Assembly: GCA_964397305.1 (NCBI GenBank)
Contig: CAYNIP010000009.1
Span: forward strand, 1 to 64,000
Origin: JAAUTY01 sp964397305
GTDB lineage: Bacteria; Cyanobacteriota; Cyanobacteriia; Cyanobacteriales; Spirulinaceae
Length of the DNA stretch: 64,000 nucleotides
Reading direction: 5' to 3'
The translations under genes and the position numbers were made by a program. This document shows positions 35,007 through 43,814 of this stretch, piece by piece (position 1 is the first letter of the stretch; each line of letters starts with the position of its first letter). The notes under the pieces are model-generated. The model had not been told where the DNA came from and did no database searches. It saw only the letters and a program-made list of their open reading frames with translations.

Positions 35007-37025
35007 ATGATTGACTTCGGACGCGAGATTTCCGGAAACCTCCCCAGTGCTGAGCAGCGTGAATGGCTGGTGACAAACGGCATCGGTGGCTTCGCCGCCG
35101 GGACTGTGGCTGGGCTCCTGACTCGCTGCTATCACGGCCTGCTGGTGGCGGCCCTAGAACCACCCCAGGGGCAAACCCTGCTGCTCGCCAAGCTGGACGC
35201 CCTCGCCCGTTATCGCGGCCAGTACCATCCCCTGGCTACTAACCGCTGGCGCGGTGGCGCGATCGCCCCCCAGGGCTACCGCGAGATTGAGCGCTTTCGG
35301 CTGGAGGGCCTGATTCCCACCTGGACCTACAGCTTTGCGGATGTGCAGTTGGAGCAACGCCTCTGGATGGCTCCTGGCCACAACACAACCTACAGTCACT
35401 ACACCTACCAACGGGGCAGTGCGCCCCTCGATCTGTCCCTCAAGGCCCTGGTGAACTACCGCGATCGCCACCAACAGACCCAGGGGGAGGGCTGGACGAT
35501 GGCCGTGGCGCTGCTGGAGTCCGGTCTCCGGATTCAGGCCTTTGAGCAGGCGGTTCCCTTCTATATCTTCGCGAAGCTGCACCGGGCTAAGGGGTCCGGT
35601 GATGTGTGGTGGGACTTGAGCCAGCAGTGGTACTACGACTTTGATCTCGCCGTTGAGCGCTATCGGGGCCTGGGCGATCGCGATGACCACTGGCACGCGG
35701 CCAGCCTTGAGGCAACGCTGCAACCGGGGGACTCGCTCACCGTCGTGGCGAGCACGGAGCCGGCCCCCACCCTAGACGGCCCAGCGGCCCTAGCCCAGCG
35801 CCGCGCCTATGAACAGGCCCTGGGTGATCGCTGGCAGGCCGCCCACCCCGCCGCCGCCGCCGACCCCTGGCTCCAGCAACTGGTGCTCGCGGCCGACCAA
35901 TTCATCGTGGAGCGCACCCTCCCTGAGGGGACGACGGGGAAGACGGTGATCGCGGGCTATCCCTGGTTCGGTGACTGGGGCCGGGACACGGCGATCGCGC
36001 TCCCCGGCCTGACCCTGGCCACGGGCCGCCCGGAAATTGCTCGCACCATCTTGCACACCTTTGCCCGCTACCTTGACCAGGGGATGTTGCCTAATCTCTT
36101 CCCCGAGGGCCAGCACCAGCCGCAATACAACACCGTTGATGCCATTCTCTGGTACTTTGAAGCCCTAAGGGCCTACGTGGAAACCACCCAAGATCAAGAC
36201 TTCTTGCGCCAGCTATTTCCCCAGTTGCGCGAAGTCATCGACTGGCACTGTCGCGGTACGCGCTACCAGATTCAACGGGATGCCAGGGATGGTCTCCTCT
36301 ATGCCGGCGAGGCGGGGGTGCAGCTCACCTGGATGGATGCCAAGGTGGAAGATTGGGTCGTGACGCCGCGCATCGGCAAGCCCGTGGAGGTGAATGCCCT
36401 CTGGTATCGCGCCCTTGTGACCATGACCCAGTTCGCGCAGCAATTGGGCGCCCCCAGCCACGAGTACGACCGCTTGGCCCAACAGGCGGCCATTGGCTTT
36501 AAGCGCTTCTGGCAGCCAGAACAGGGCTATTGCTACGATGTGCTCGACGGCCCAGACGGTCATGACGACAGCCTGCGGCCCAATCAAATTTTTGCTGTCT
36601 CCCTCACGGCGGGCGATCGCCAGGGGTCGATGTTGCCCCTATTGTTGCCCCCCGAGCAGAAAAGTGTGGTCGATGCCGTGGCGGGCGCGCTGCTGACCTC
36701 CTACGGGTTGCGCTCCCTAGCCCCCACGGACCCCAGCTATATCGGGATTTACGGGGGCGATCGCCTGGCCCGCGATGCCGCCTACCATCAAGGCACGGTC
36801 TGGGGCTGGCTCCTCGGCCCCTTTGCCCAAGCCCATTGGCACGTCTATGGCGACGCCGCCCAGGCCCGCAGTTTCCTCGCCCCCATGCAACACCACCTCC
36901 AGGGAGCCTGCCTGGGAACCCTGAGCGAAATCTTCGATGGCAACGCCCCTCACCAGCCTCGCGGCGCGTTTGCCCAGGCCTGGACCGTCGCCGAAGTGCT
37001 GCGAGCCTGGCAGACGATCCGTTAA
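35007..37025 (+). CDS. Amylo-alpha-1,6-glucosidase-type glycogen debranching enzyme
   Basis: 672 aa. The N-terminal bacterial/archaeal debranching domain starts MIDFGREISGN and carries REWLVTNGIGGFAAGTVAG and TRCYHGLLVA. The catalytic (alpha/alpha)6 domain contains AGYPWFGDWGRDTAIALPGL, LPNLFPEGQHQPQYNTVDAILW, LTWMDAKVEDWVVTPRIGK and AYHQGTVWGWLLGPF, the blocks of the GDE C-terminal family, including the acidic residues of GDWGRD and the DAK region. It should remove alpha-1,6 branch stubs from glycogen. The next gene, also a glycoside hydrolase, starts about 120 bp downstream on the same strand. Start is ATG at 35007. Confidence 0.92.
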   Translation: MIDFGREISGNLPSAEQREWLVTNGIGGFAAGTVAGLLTRCYHGLLVAALEPPQGQTLLLAKLDALARYRGQYHPLATNRWRGGAIAPQGYREIERFRLEGLIPTWTYSFADVQLEQRLWMAPGHNTTYSHYTYQRGSAPLDLSLKALVNYRDRHQQTQGEGWTMAVALLESGLRIQAFEQAVPFYIFAKLHRAKGSGDVWWDLSQQWYYDFDLAVERYRGLGDRDDHWHAASLEATLQPGDSLTVVASTEPAPTLDGPAALAQRRAYEQALGDRWQAAHPAAAADPWLQQLVLAADQFIVERTLPEGTTGKTVIAGYPWFGDWGRDTAIALPGLTLATGRPEIARTILHTFARYLDQGMLPNLFPEGQHQPQYNTVDAILWYFEALRAYVETTQDQDFLRQLFPQLREVIDWHCRGTRYQIQRDARDGLLYAGEAGVQLTWMDAKVEDWVVTPRIGKPVEVNALWYRALVTMTQFAQQLGAPSHEYDRLAQQAAIGFKRFWQPEQGYCYDVLDGPDGHDDSLRPNQIFAVSLTAGDRQGSMLPLLLPPEQKSVVDAVAGALLTSYGLRSLAPTDPSYIGIYGGDRLARDAAYHQGTVWGWLLGPFAQAHWHVYGDAAQARSFLAPMQHHLQGACLGTLSEIFDGNAPHQPRGAFAQAWTVAEVLRAWQTIR

Positions 37026-37148
37026 ACTCAGGGCGAACCGCCGTGAACCTTGGCGGTATCCGGCTAGGGCCTGGTGGACCCCCGAAGCCCTGAACCCTCG
37101 AGATTCTGTCCCTGCCGGCCGCCCTACCCATTTACCCGCTTAGCGCCC

Positions 37149-39836
37149 ATGAATCACGAACAACGCCGCCTTGAGGAAGATCGGAATCAGCAGGTTGCTT
37201 GGAAAAAATGGGGCCCCTACCTCAGCGAGCGACAGTGGGGCACGGTGCGGGAGGATTACAGTTCTAAGGGCGCGGCTTGGGACTATTTTTCCCACGACCA
37301 GGCGCGATCGCGGGTCTATCGCTGGGGCGAGGACGGCCTGGGGGGGATTTGTGACGATCAGCAATACTTGTGTTTTGCGATCGCCCTCTGGAACGGCCAC
37401 GACCCGATTTTGAAAGAACGGCTCTTTGGCCTCACGGGCCATGAGGGGAATCATGGCGAAGATGTCAAGGAATATTACTTCTACCTCGACAGCACCCCCA
37501 CCCACTCCTACATGAAATTTCTCTACAAATATCCCCAGGCCGAATTTCCCTATGCCTGGCTGGTAGAGGAAAATCAACGACGGGACAAAGGTAGCCTCGA
37601 ATTTGAACTTTTGGACACCGGTATTTTTGACGCCAATCGCTACTTTGATGTCTTCGTCGAGTACGCCAAGGCCAGCCCCGAGGACCTCCTGATCAAAATT
37701 GAGATTGCCAATCGCGGTCCTGAGGCCTCGAGCTTGCACTTACTGCCCACCCTCTGGTTTCGCAACACCTGGGCTTGGCAATCGAAAGCCGCCAAACCGA
37801 CCCTGCGCCAAGTGAAGGCTGATTATCAATTTAGCAGCGTTGAAGTCTCCCATGCGAAGTTGGGCCGCCGATGGCTCTTCTGCCGGGCCGATAGCCAGCA
37901 CAGCACGCCGCTACTCTTTACCGACAATAAAACGAATACCGAACGTCTCTACGGGGTTCCCAACGCCAACCCCTACGTTAAAGATGGCTTCCACAGCTAC
38001 TTGATCCACAGCCGCGTGGATGCGATCAATCCCCAGCACCAGGGCACGAAAGTCGCCGCCCACTATCACTTCCAAGTGGCGGCTGGTGATACCAAAACGG
38101 TCTATCTGCGCCTTTGCGATACCTTCAATCCGGCGGGCAATCCCTTCGGCAGTGAGTTTGAACGCATCTTCAATGACCGCAAGCGCGAAGCGGACGAATT
38201 TTACTATGATCTTGCCCCCAAAGCGCTCAGCGACGACCGCCGTAATGTCCACCGCCAAGCCCTCGCAGGACTGCTCTGGAGCAAGCAGTTTTACTACTAC
38301 GATGTGACCCAGTGGCTCCGGGGGGATGAAACCATGCCGCCGCCACCGCCGGAGCGGGCCCAGGTGCGGAACCAGCACTGGTTTCACCTCGAAAACCAAG
38401 ATATTATCTCCATGCCGGATAAGTGGGAATACCCTTGGTTTGCAGCCTGGGATTTGGCCTTTCACTGCCTGCCCTTGGCCTTGGTCGATCCGGAGTTTGC
38501 GAAGCACCAACTCGATATTATGACTCGGGAATGGTATATGCACCCCAACGGCCAAATCCCGGCCTATGAGTGGAACTTCGGCGATGTTAATCCACCCGTT
38601 CATGCTTGGGCCACTTGGCGGGTGTACAAGATCGAGCAGAAGCTGCGGGGCCGGGGCGATCGCCAGTTTCTCGAGCGGGTATTCCAAAAGCTCCTGCTCA
38701 ACTTTACCTGGTGGGTGAATCGCAAGGATCAACAGGGGAATAATGTCTTTGAAGGCGGCTTTCTGGGCTTGGACAATATCGGCGTGTTTGACCGCAGCGC
38801 TGAGCTACCGACGGGGGGCCTGATCGAGCAAGCCGACGGCACCAGTTGGATGGCCATGTACTGCCTGAATATGCTCACGATCGCCCTGGAATTGGCCCAG
38901 GAAAACCCCGTCTATGAAGACATGGCGACCAAATTCTTTGAGCACTTCCTCTACATCGCGGATGCGATGACCCACATCGGCGAGGAGCGTACCCAACTGT
39001 GGGATGAGGAAGAGGGCTTTTTCTACGATGTCTTGCACCTGCCCGAGGGGCAGCGTCTGCGGCTCAAGGTGCGTTCGATCGTGGGGCTAATTCCTCTCTT
39101 TGCGGTGATGACGATAGAGCCGGGCCTGCTGGAGAAACTGCCGGGGTTCAAAAAGCGCCTGGAATGGTTCATCGTGAATCGACCGGAGTTGCGGCGTAAT
39201 GTAGCCTGCATGGAAATCACGGGGGAAAAGGCGCGGCGACTCCTGGCCCTCTGCTATGCGACACGTGATCAAGTGGAGGGCGGCGATCGCCTCCGCCGCG
39301 TGTTGGCGAAACTGCTGGATGAGCATGAGTTCTTGAGCCCCTATGGCATCCGGGCCCTCTCGCGCTACCATGCTGACCATCCCTACACGTTCTTCGTAGA
39401 CGGTGTGGAGCATCGGGTTGATTACGAGCCAGCAGAATCGAGGAGCAACCTATTTGGCGGTAACTCCAACTGGCGCGGACCTGTCTGGTGGCCGGTGAAT
39501 TACTTGTTAATTGAATCCTTGCAAAAATATCATCATTACCTTGGGGATAGCTTCAAGGTGGAATGCCCCACCGGCTCCGGCACTTGGTTAACTCTGTGGG
39601 AAGTAGCCCAAGAGCTTTCGGAGCGCTTGACCCGCCTCTTTCTCAATGATGCCAACGGTCAGCGTCCGGCCTATGGCGGGACCCAAAAGTTTCAAGCCGA
39701 TCCCCACTGGCACAATTACTTACTCTTTCACGAATATTTCCACGGCGATCTGGGGGCCGGCATTGGTGCAAACCACCAGACGGGCTGGACGGCCCTGGTC
39801 GCGAAGCTGATCCAGCAACTCGGTGAATACAGCTGA
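37149..39836 (+). CDS. MGH1-like (GH63-type) glucosidase
   Basis: 895 aa from ATG 37149 (MNHEQRRLEEDRNQQVAWKK); the frame is open further upstream but the earlier start makes a Pro/Arg-rich extension of no family resemblance. Landmarks are GPYLSERQWGTVREDYS at the start, WEYPWFAAWDLAFHCLPLAL, YEWNFGDVNPPVHAWA, and NSNWRGPVWWPVNYLLIESL near the end, as in the mannosyl-oligosaccharide glucosidase-like group of (alpha/alpha)6 hydrolases. Bacterial members act on alpha-glucosides such as glucosylglycerate or related solutes; the substrate here is unproven. No signal peptide, so cytosolic. Likely expressed together with the debranching enzyme upstream. Confidence 0.88.
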   Translation: MNHEQRRLEEDRNQQVAWKKWGPYLSERQWGTVREDYSSKGAAWDYFSHDQARSRVYRWGEDGLGGICDDQQYLCFAIALWNGHDPILKERLFGLTGHEGNHGEDVKEYYFYLDSTPTHSYMKFLYKYPQAEFPYAWLVEENQRRDKGSLEFELLDTGIFDANRYFDVFVEYAKASPEDLLIKIEIANRGPEASSLHLLPTLWFRNTWAWQSKAAKPTLRQVKADYQFSSVEVSHAKLGRRWLFCRADSQHSTPLLFTDNKTNTERLYGVPNANPYVKDGFHSYLIHSRVDAINPQHQGTKVAAHYHFQVAAGDTKTVYLRLCDTFNPAGNPFGSEFERIFNDRKREADEFYYDLAPKALSDDRRNVHRQALAGLLWSKQFYYYDVTQWLRGDETMPPPPPERAQVRNQHWFHLENQDIISMPDKWEYPWFAAWDLAFHCLPLALVDPEFAKHQLDIMTREWYMHPNGQIPAYEWNFGDVNPPVHAWATWRVYKIEQKLRGRGDRQFLERVFQKLLLNFTWWVNRKDQQGNNVFEGGFLGLDNIGVFDRSAELPTGGLIEQADGTSWMAMYCLNMLTIALELAQENPVYEDMATKFFEHFLYIADAMTHIGEERTQLWDEEEGFFYDVLHLPEGQRLRLKVRSIVGLIPLFAVMTIEPGLLEKLPGFKKRLEWFIVNRPELRRNVACMEITGEKARRLLALCYATRDQVEGGDRLRRVLAKLLDEHEFLSPYGIRALSRYHADHPYTFFVDGVEHRVDYEPAESRSNLFGGNSNWRGPVWWPVNYLLIESLQKYHHYLGDSFKVECPTGSGTWLTLWEVAQELSERLTRLFLNDANGQRPAYGGTQKFQADPHWHNYLLFHEYFHGDLGAGIGANHQTGWTALVAKLIQQLGEYS

Positions 39837-39843
39837 GGTGAAT

Positions 39844-40030
39844 GGGTGCATCTCAGGGAGGCAAGTTTGCCCCCTCTGCGAGAAGCCGCTGCGCGTCTCC
39901 ATCCCCCGGCCCCTTCTTCCAAAGCTGGGAGCAGGGGAGCTAGCAGCCCCGCTCCCAACTTGGGGGAGCGGTTGGGGTGAAGGCTGAGCGAAGGAGTACC
40001 AACATCCCGCGTAAAATTTCGTCCACCCCC
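39844..40030 (+). repeat. Hybrid element: family A left end, family B right end
   Basis: Begins GGGTGCATCTCAGGGAGGCAA (family A), passes through the shared core GCGAGAAGCCGCTGCGCG, and ends CCCGCGTAAAATTTCGTCC plus ACCCC (family B). No matching direct repeat was found at its borders. It shows that the two families can recombine through the common core. Confidence 0.65.
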
Positions 40031-40108
40031 CAGACTGCGGGCCTCCCCGGCCGTGGCTGGGCTGAGGGTTAAAATCAAAATTATCAGGCTAGCTCCCCCA
40101 AACGTCCT

Positions 40109-41797
40109 ATCGAAACGATCTACGGCAACCTCCAAGGGCTCAAGGCCAACCAAGTCAAGCAGTTGCGGCGGCTATACTCTCAGCGCCTACCGGGCGATCG
40201 CGTCACCACGCCGGAATTTGCCCAGCGCCTCGCCGCCATCAGCACCGACCTTCAGCAGCCCGTCTGCGCCTACATCAACCGGCGGGGCCAAGTGCTGCGC
40301 GTGGGGGTCGGCACGCCCCACCAGACTCAGATCCCGCTGCTAGAACTGCCCCGCTACGGGGCCGAGCGCCTCTGTGGCATCCGCTGTCTGGCCACAGCCC
40401 TCCAGGACACCGCCCCCAGCAATGGCAGCCTGACGGCCATGGCCCTCCAGCGACTCGACGCCCTCGTGGTTTTGGCCCTCACCGGGAGCGGCTTTGAACG
40501 GCGGGGGGGCGGGGCCACGGGCTATGTGGGGACAACCTACCTGGCCCATCTCGTGCCAGCCACCGATCCAGCCGTCCGGGATCAGCCCCAATGGCAGGTG
40601 TTGCCCTCCCTGAGCTTGGAGGCCTTGGCGAAGCAGGACTTTCTCGCCCTAGTGGAAGGCCTGGAGGCCGAGTTCCGCCGTGAGTTTGTCGCCCAGCAGG
40701 TGGATGCGAGCCACGATCGCGTGTTGCTGGTCGGGTTGCAAACGGAGGACCTGACCCACCAACGCTTTGAGGACAGCTTGGCTGAACTGGCGCGCTTGGT
40801 CGATACGGCGGGTGGTGAAGTCTTGCAAACGGTGCGGCAACGGCGATCGCGCCCCCATCCCCAGACCGTGATCGGGGCTGGCAAGGTGGCAGAACTAGCC
40901 CTGACCGTGCAGACTCTCGGCATCAGCCTCGTGGCCTTTGACCGCGACCTTTCCCCGGCCCAAGTTCGTAATCTGGAGGTCCGTTGCGGCGCTCGGGTGG
41001 TGGATCGCACGGAGGTCATCCTCGATATCTTCGCCCAGCGGGCCCAGTCTCGGGCCGGGAAGTTGCAGGTAGAGCTGGCCCAGTTGGAATACCTCTTGCC
41101 CCGGTTGACGGGCCGCGGCCAGGCCATGTCCCGGCTCGGGGGGGGCATCGGCACGCGGGGTCCTGGGGAAACGAAGCTGGAGACTGAGCGCCGCGCCATC
41201 AGTCGCCGCCTCGCCCGTCTGCAAGGAGAGGTGAATGCGCTTCAGGCTCACCGCAGCCGCCTCCGCCAGCAACGCCAGCACCAGGAAGTCCCGACCATCG
41301 CCATTGTCGGTTACACCAATGCCGGGAAATCGACGCTGCTCAATGCCCTCACCAGCGCCGAAGCCTACGCGGCGGATCAGCTCTTTGCCACGCTCGACCC
41401 GACGACCCGCCGCCTGTCCCTGACGAACCCGGCTACGGGGGAGGCGAAGACGGTGCTGCTCACGGATACGGTTGGTTTTATCCAAGACTTGCCCCCGGCC
41501 CTCGTGGATGCCTTCCGGGCGACTCTGGAGGAGGTGACAGAAGCGGATGCGCTGCTCCATGTGGTCGATCTGTCTCACCCGGCCTGGAACGACCAGATTA
41601 CCGCTGTCCAGGGGATCTTGACTGATATGGCGATCGCCCCGGCCCCGACGCTGCTGGTGTTTAACAAACTGGATGCCGCGCCGGGAGAAGCCCTGAGTAT
41701 AGCCAAGGCTCAATTCCCGGAGGCCGCCTTTATCGCGGCGCGCGATCGCCTGGGTCTGGCGACCCTGCGCGATCGCCTCAGTCAGTGGCTAGCATGA
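40109..41797 (+). CDS. hflX: Ribosome-associated GTPase HflX, possible AUC start
   Basis: About 562 aa if translated from 40109. HflX is a GTPase that binds 50S subunits and splits stalled ribosomes. The cyanobacterial N-terminal extension is present (QQPVCAYINRRGQVLRVGVG, LPRYGAERLCGIRC). The HflX domain has TVIGAGKVAELA, GGIGTRGPGETKLETERR, then G1 GYTNAGKSTLLNAL, G3 DTVGFI and G4 NKLD. From memory, homologues begin METIYGNLQGLK; here the DNA reads ATC GAA ACG ATC TAC GGC AAC CTC CAA GGG CTC AAG with no ATG, GTG or TTG before it in frame. The first conventional start is TTG at 40163, which would lose 18 conserved residues. Confidence 0.9.
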   Translation: METIYGNLQGLKANQVKQLRRLYSQRLPGDRVTTPEFAQRLAAISTDLQQPVCAYINRRGQVLRVGVGTPHQTQIPLLELPRYGAERLCGIRCLATALQDTAPSNGSLTAMALQRLDALVVLALTGSGFERRGGGATGYVGTTYLAHLVPATDPAVRDQPQWQVLPSLSLEALAKQDFLALVEGLEAEFRREFVAQQVDASHDRVLLVGLQTEDLTHQRFEDSLAELARLVDTAGGEVLQTVRQRRSRPHPQTVIGAGKVAELALTVQTLGISLVAFDRDLSPAQVRNLEVRCGARVVDRTEVILDIFAQRAQSRAGKLQVELAQLEYLLPRLTGRGQAMSRLGGGIGTRGPGETKLETERRAISRRLARLQGEVNALQAHRSRLRQQRQHQEVPTIAIVGYTNAGKSTLLNALTSAEAYAADQLFATLDPTTRRLSLTNPATGEAKTVLLTDTVGFIQDLPPALVDAFRATLEEVTEADALLHVVDLSHPAWNDQITAVQGILTDMAIAPAPTLLVFNKLDAAPGEALSIAKAQFPEAAFIAARDRLGLATLRDRLSQWLA

Positions 41798-41874
41798 TGG
41801 TCTTGGGTGCTTCTAGGTCGCAGGCGGGTCCTATCCTAAGAGCTGGGGGGGAGGTCAGTCCAAGACCTATGACA

Positions 41875-42109
41875 GGGTGTATCTCACTTTGGAGACTCCC
41901 CTTCGCCCTCTTGGGGAGAAAGGGTCGGGGGCTGTAGACGTGCAGCGGCTGCTCGTAGAGTGGGTAAACTTGCCTAAGAGCGTGTTTGAGACGTTTCCCA
42001 GAATCGAGAGCTGATTAGAGTTTTAGCCCTCTGTTCGCAATTCCCTGGAAGCCAACCCTCACAAGGGCTTCAGCCGACTTTTCAAACATACTATAGGTGA
42101 GATGCACCC
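41875..42109 (+). mobile_element. Family A element (A5) interrupted by another short element
   Basis: The left part starts GGGTGTATCTCACTTTGGAG and the right terminus GAGATGCACCC ends at 42109; normal copies are 90-120 bp, so the 235-bp span is due to the insertion at 41977-42092. Border sequences CCTATGACA and CCTACGATC are only partly alike, so any original target duplication has decayed. It directly precedes copy A6. Confidence 0.65.
41977..42092. mobile_element. Nested short element type D inside A5
   Basis: About 116 bp. The left end AGCGTGTTTGAGACG and the complement of the right end (AGTATGTTTGAAAAG) are imperfect inverted repeats. It sits where family A copies read GCCTAACGGAGATGC and is bordered by TA on both sides, the target used by IS630/Tc1-type transposases. 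No coding capacity. The assignment to IS630-type mobilisation is an inference. Confidence 0.55.
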
Positions 42110-42120
42110 CCTACGATCGG

Positions 42121-42209
42121 GGTGCATCTCACTTTGGAGACTCCCCTTCGCCCTACTTAGGAGAAGGGGCTGGGGGATAAGGGCAAACTTGCTTAACTGA
42201 GATGCACCC
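42121..42209 (+). mobile_element. Family A MITE-like element (A6) with exact 9-bp duplication
   Basis: 89 bp, GGTGCATCTCACTTTGG to GAGATGCACCC, flanked by TACGATCGG at 42112-42120 and 42210-42218. The right-hand duplicate overlaps the stop codon of the pyruvyl transferase (TAG on the minus strand, 42209-42211). Confidence 0.85.
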
Positions 42210-43159
42210 TACGATCGGGCTGCGAATGTTGCCATAACCTGCTGATAGAAGGCCAAATTGCAACTCCGGTACACGGATAAGATATCCGGGTAAATTTGGC
42301 AATCCTTCAGAGCGGCTTGCCACCCCTCTGTTGTACAGGAGTATTTGTTACCATAGCGCAATTTGAACGATAGTTTATTCAAAAATCCCTCACGAAACGG
42401 TCTGAATTTCCAGATCTGATCACGCCAACTCTGAAGTGGATAGTAGCCCGGCTTATGCTTGAGAGTCATGAATTTAGTACTAAAAGGAAAGGCCAAAACC
42501 TTTCGTCCCAGCAGTAATCCCCAATAAGCACCGTGGTAGGAACTTGTCAAAACTGTTTCCCCTGATCCCAAAAAGGCCAAGATTGACGCGAGATCGTTGC
42601 TTTCATTCGTCATTCGTGGCAAGCGATCAACATGGATTTGGAACTTCTTGTGAGAAAAGACGACAAACTCATGCTCAATCCGGTAGGGCTGATCAAACGC
42701 TGGGTGCATACAGCTCGCACAAGGAACCCAGGCCTGGCCAGACTCATCATCGCGTAGACCAATGTGGTCGAATCTGGCAAGATAGGGCTGATAGTTGAAG
42801 CGTTGGCTAGTGTGACGTAGTATATTCACCAGGTTTCCCTGTTGTGCGTTGCTACCGTAGTCTTGTTGTCCGATGCCCCACAAGACTCGGGCGCCCTGAA
42901 TGGGTGTACTAGGATCGCCGAGTCGCGTCATCGCACGGAGAAACCGTTGATAGATCAAGCCTCCACCACCGACAACAAGATGGTAGCGGACTTGCTCCGT
43001 CGCGGGTAGTAAGTCTTGTAAATCTTCGGCATCAAATGCACGAATATCAATCGTCTTCGTCTCAAAGCCCGGAAATTCAAAGTACCGTATTGGCGAGGAA
43101 ACTAGATCGCCAACGTTCTTTTCATCGACGACATGAGCATTAATGATGACCTGCTTCAT
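42209..43159 (-). CDS. Polysaccharide pyruvyl transferase family protein
   Basis: 316 aa from ATG at 43159 (MKQVIINAHVVDEKNVGD). The opening with GDLVSSP, the glycine-rich LVVGGGGLIYQRF, LWGIGQQD, GLRDDESG, VFSHKK and VLTSSYHGAYWGLLLGRKVLAFPFSTKF are the usual landmarks of this GT-B-like family, which puts ketal pyruvate on cell-surface sugars. The gene has visibly lower GC than its neighbours and no GCGATCGC sites, suggesting horizontal acquisition. It is isolated from other polysaccharide genes and lies between two same-orientation family A elements. The substrate polymer is unknown. Confidence 0.85.
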   Translation of the reverse strand: MKQVIINAHVVDEKNVGDLVSSPIRYFEFPGFETKTIDIRAFDAEDLQDLLPATEQVRYHLVVGGGGLIYQRFLRAMTRLGDPSTPIQGARVLWGIGQQDYGSNAQQGNLVNILRHTSQRFNYQPYLARFDHIGLRDDESGQAWVPCASCMHPAFDQPYRIEHEFVVFSHKKFQIHVDRLPRMTNESNDLASILAFLGSGETVLTSSYHGAYWGLLLGRKVLAFPFSTKFMTLKHKPGYYPLQSWRDQIWKFRPFREGFLNKLSFKLRYGNKYSCTTEGWQAALKDCQIYPDILSVYRSCNLAFYQQVMATFAARS

Positions 43160-43264
43160 AAAGCTCCTTGGAGCAACATTTGGATCAAAAATATCTTGAA
43201 ATACTTGTGCAATTCTTGCTGGCGATCATGCCTTTATCATACAACAACCTGCTGATACAACTTG

Positions 43265-43380
43265 GGGCGCATCTCACTTTGGAGACTCCCCTTCGCCCTA
43301 CTGAGGAGAAGGGGCCGGGGGATGCAGACGCGCAGCGGCTTCTCGCAGCGTGGGCCAACTTGCCTAACGGAGATGCACCC
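43265..43380 (+). mobile_element. Family A MITE-like element (A7) with exact 9-bp duplication
   Basis: 116 bp from GGGCGCATCTCACTTTGGAG to GAGATGCACCC, with the perfect direct repeat TACAACTTG at 43256-43264 and 43381-43389. It carries the optional core segment GCAGACGCGCAGCGGCTTCT that the 89-bp copies lack. It lies just upstream of the pyruvyl transferase gene. Confidence 0.85.
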
Positions 43381-43389
43381 TACAACTTG

Positions 43390-43814
43390 TCACTCTCTGA
43401 GCCACCGGATTTGCGAGAGCTGTGCAAGGGCTTCAGTATTCCCAGCATTTCATGGTCGGGAAAAATTGCTGCCAGCCTTGCTCAGAGAACTTGACCAAGA
43501 TGCACCCCGCTTTGGGAGAGGGATTTAGAGTGAGGGCCCGCCTTAAGCCATGGCTGCACAAGCTGTATTTTGCTGACAACCTGATCCTGCCAGGGTGGCG
43601 ACCGACACTTCAAGCTAGCTCTTGGAACTGAGGAGCCGTTCATCCAGAGGCTTTGGGGGCTGGTCGAGCAGAGTCTTCCTTGATTCCCACCTCAGCGGCC
43701 GCTAACTTGGGGCGGGGGCGGCTGTTCACTGGATGGCGGCCTGCGTTAGGGTGATCGCAGGGTGTTCGAGCTTGTCGTCATCGTTAACCTTTCGTTTACG
43801 CCTTCTTCAACATT
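43390..43814. other. Gap before the M20 amidohydrolase with a core fragment and a possible Pho-box-like pair
   Basis: No gene was recognised. A fragment of the repeat core (ATGCACCCCGCTTTGGGAGAG and following) is at about 43500-43540. Close to the downstream start, GTTAACCT-TTC-GTTTACGC (43783-43801) resembles a pair of Pho-box half sites at 11-bp spacing, but the second half deviates from the consensus. Confidence 0.3.

Noticed and set aside
34596..35135. 179-aa minus-strand frame over element B5
   Set aside because: Encoded by repeat sequence and the antisense of the debranching enzyme start; no domain.
42121..43380. Composite transposon carrying the pyruvyl transferase between A6 and A7
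   Set aside because: Each element has its own distinct 9-bp duplication, so they inserted separately; a single composite event would leave one duplication outside the pair.
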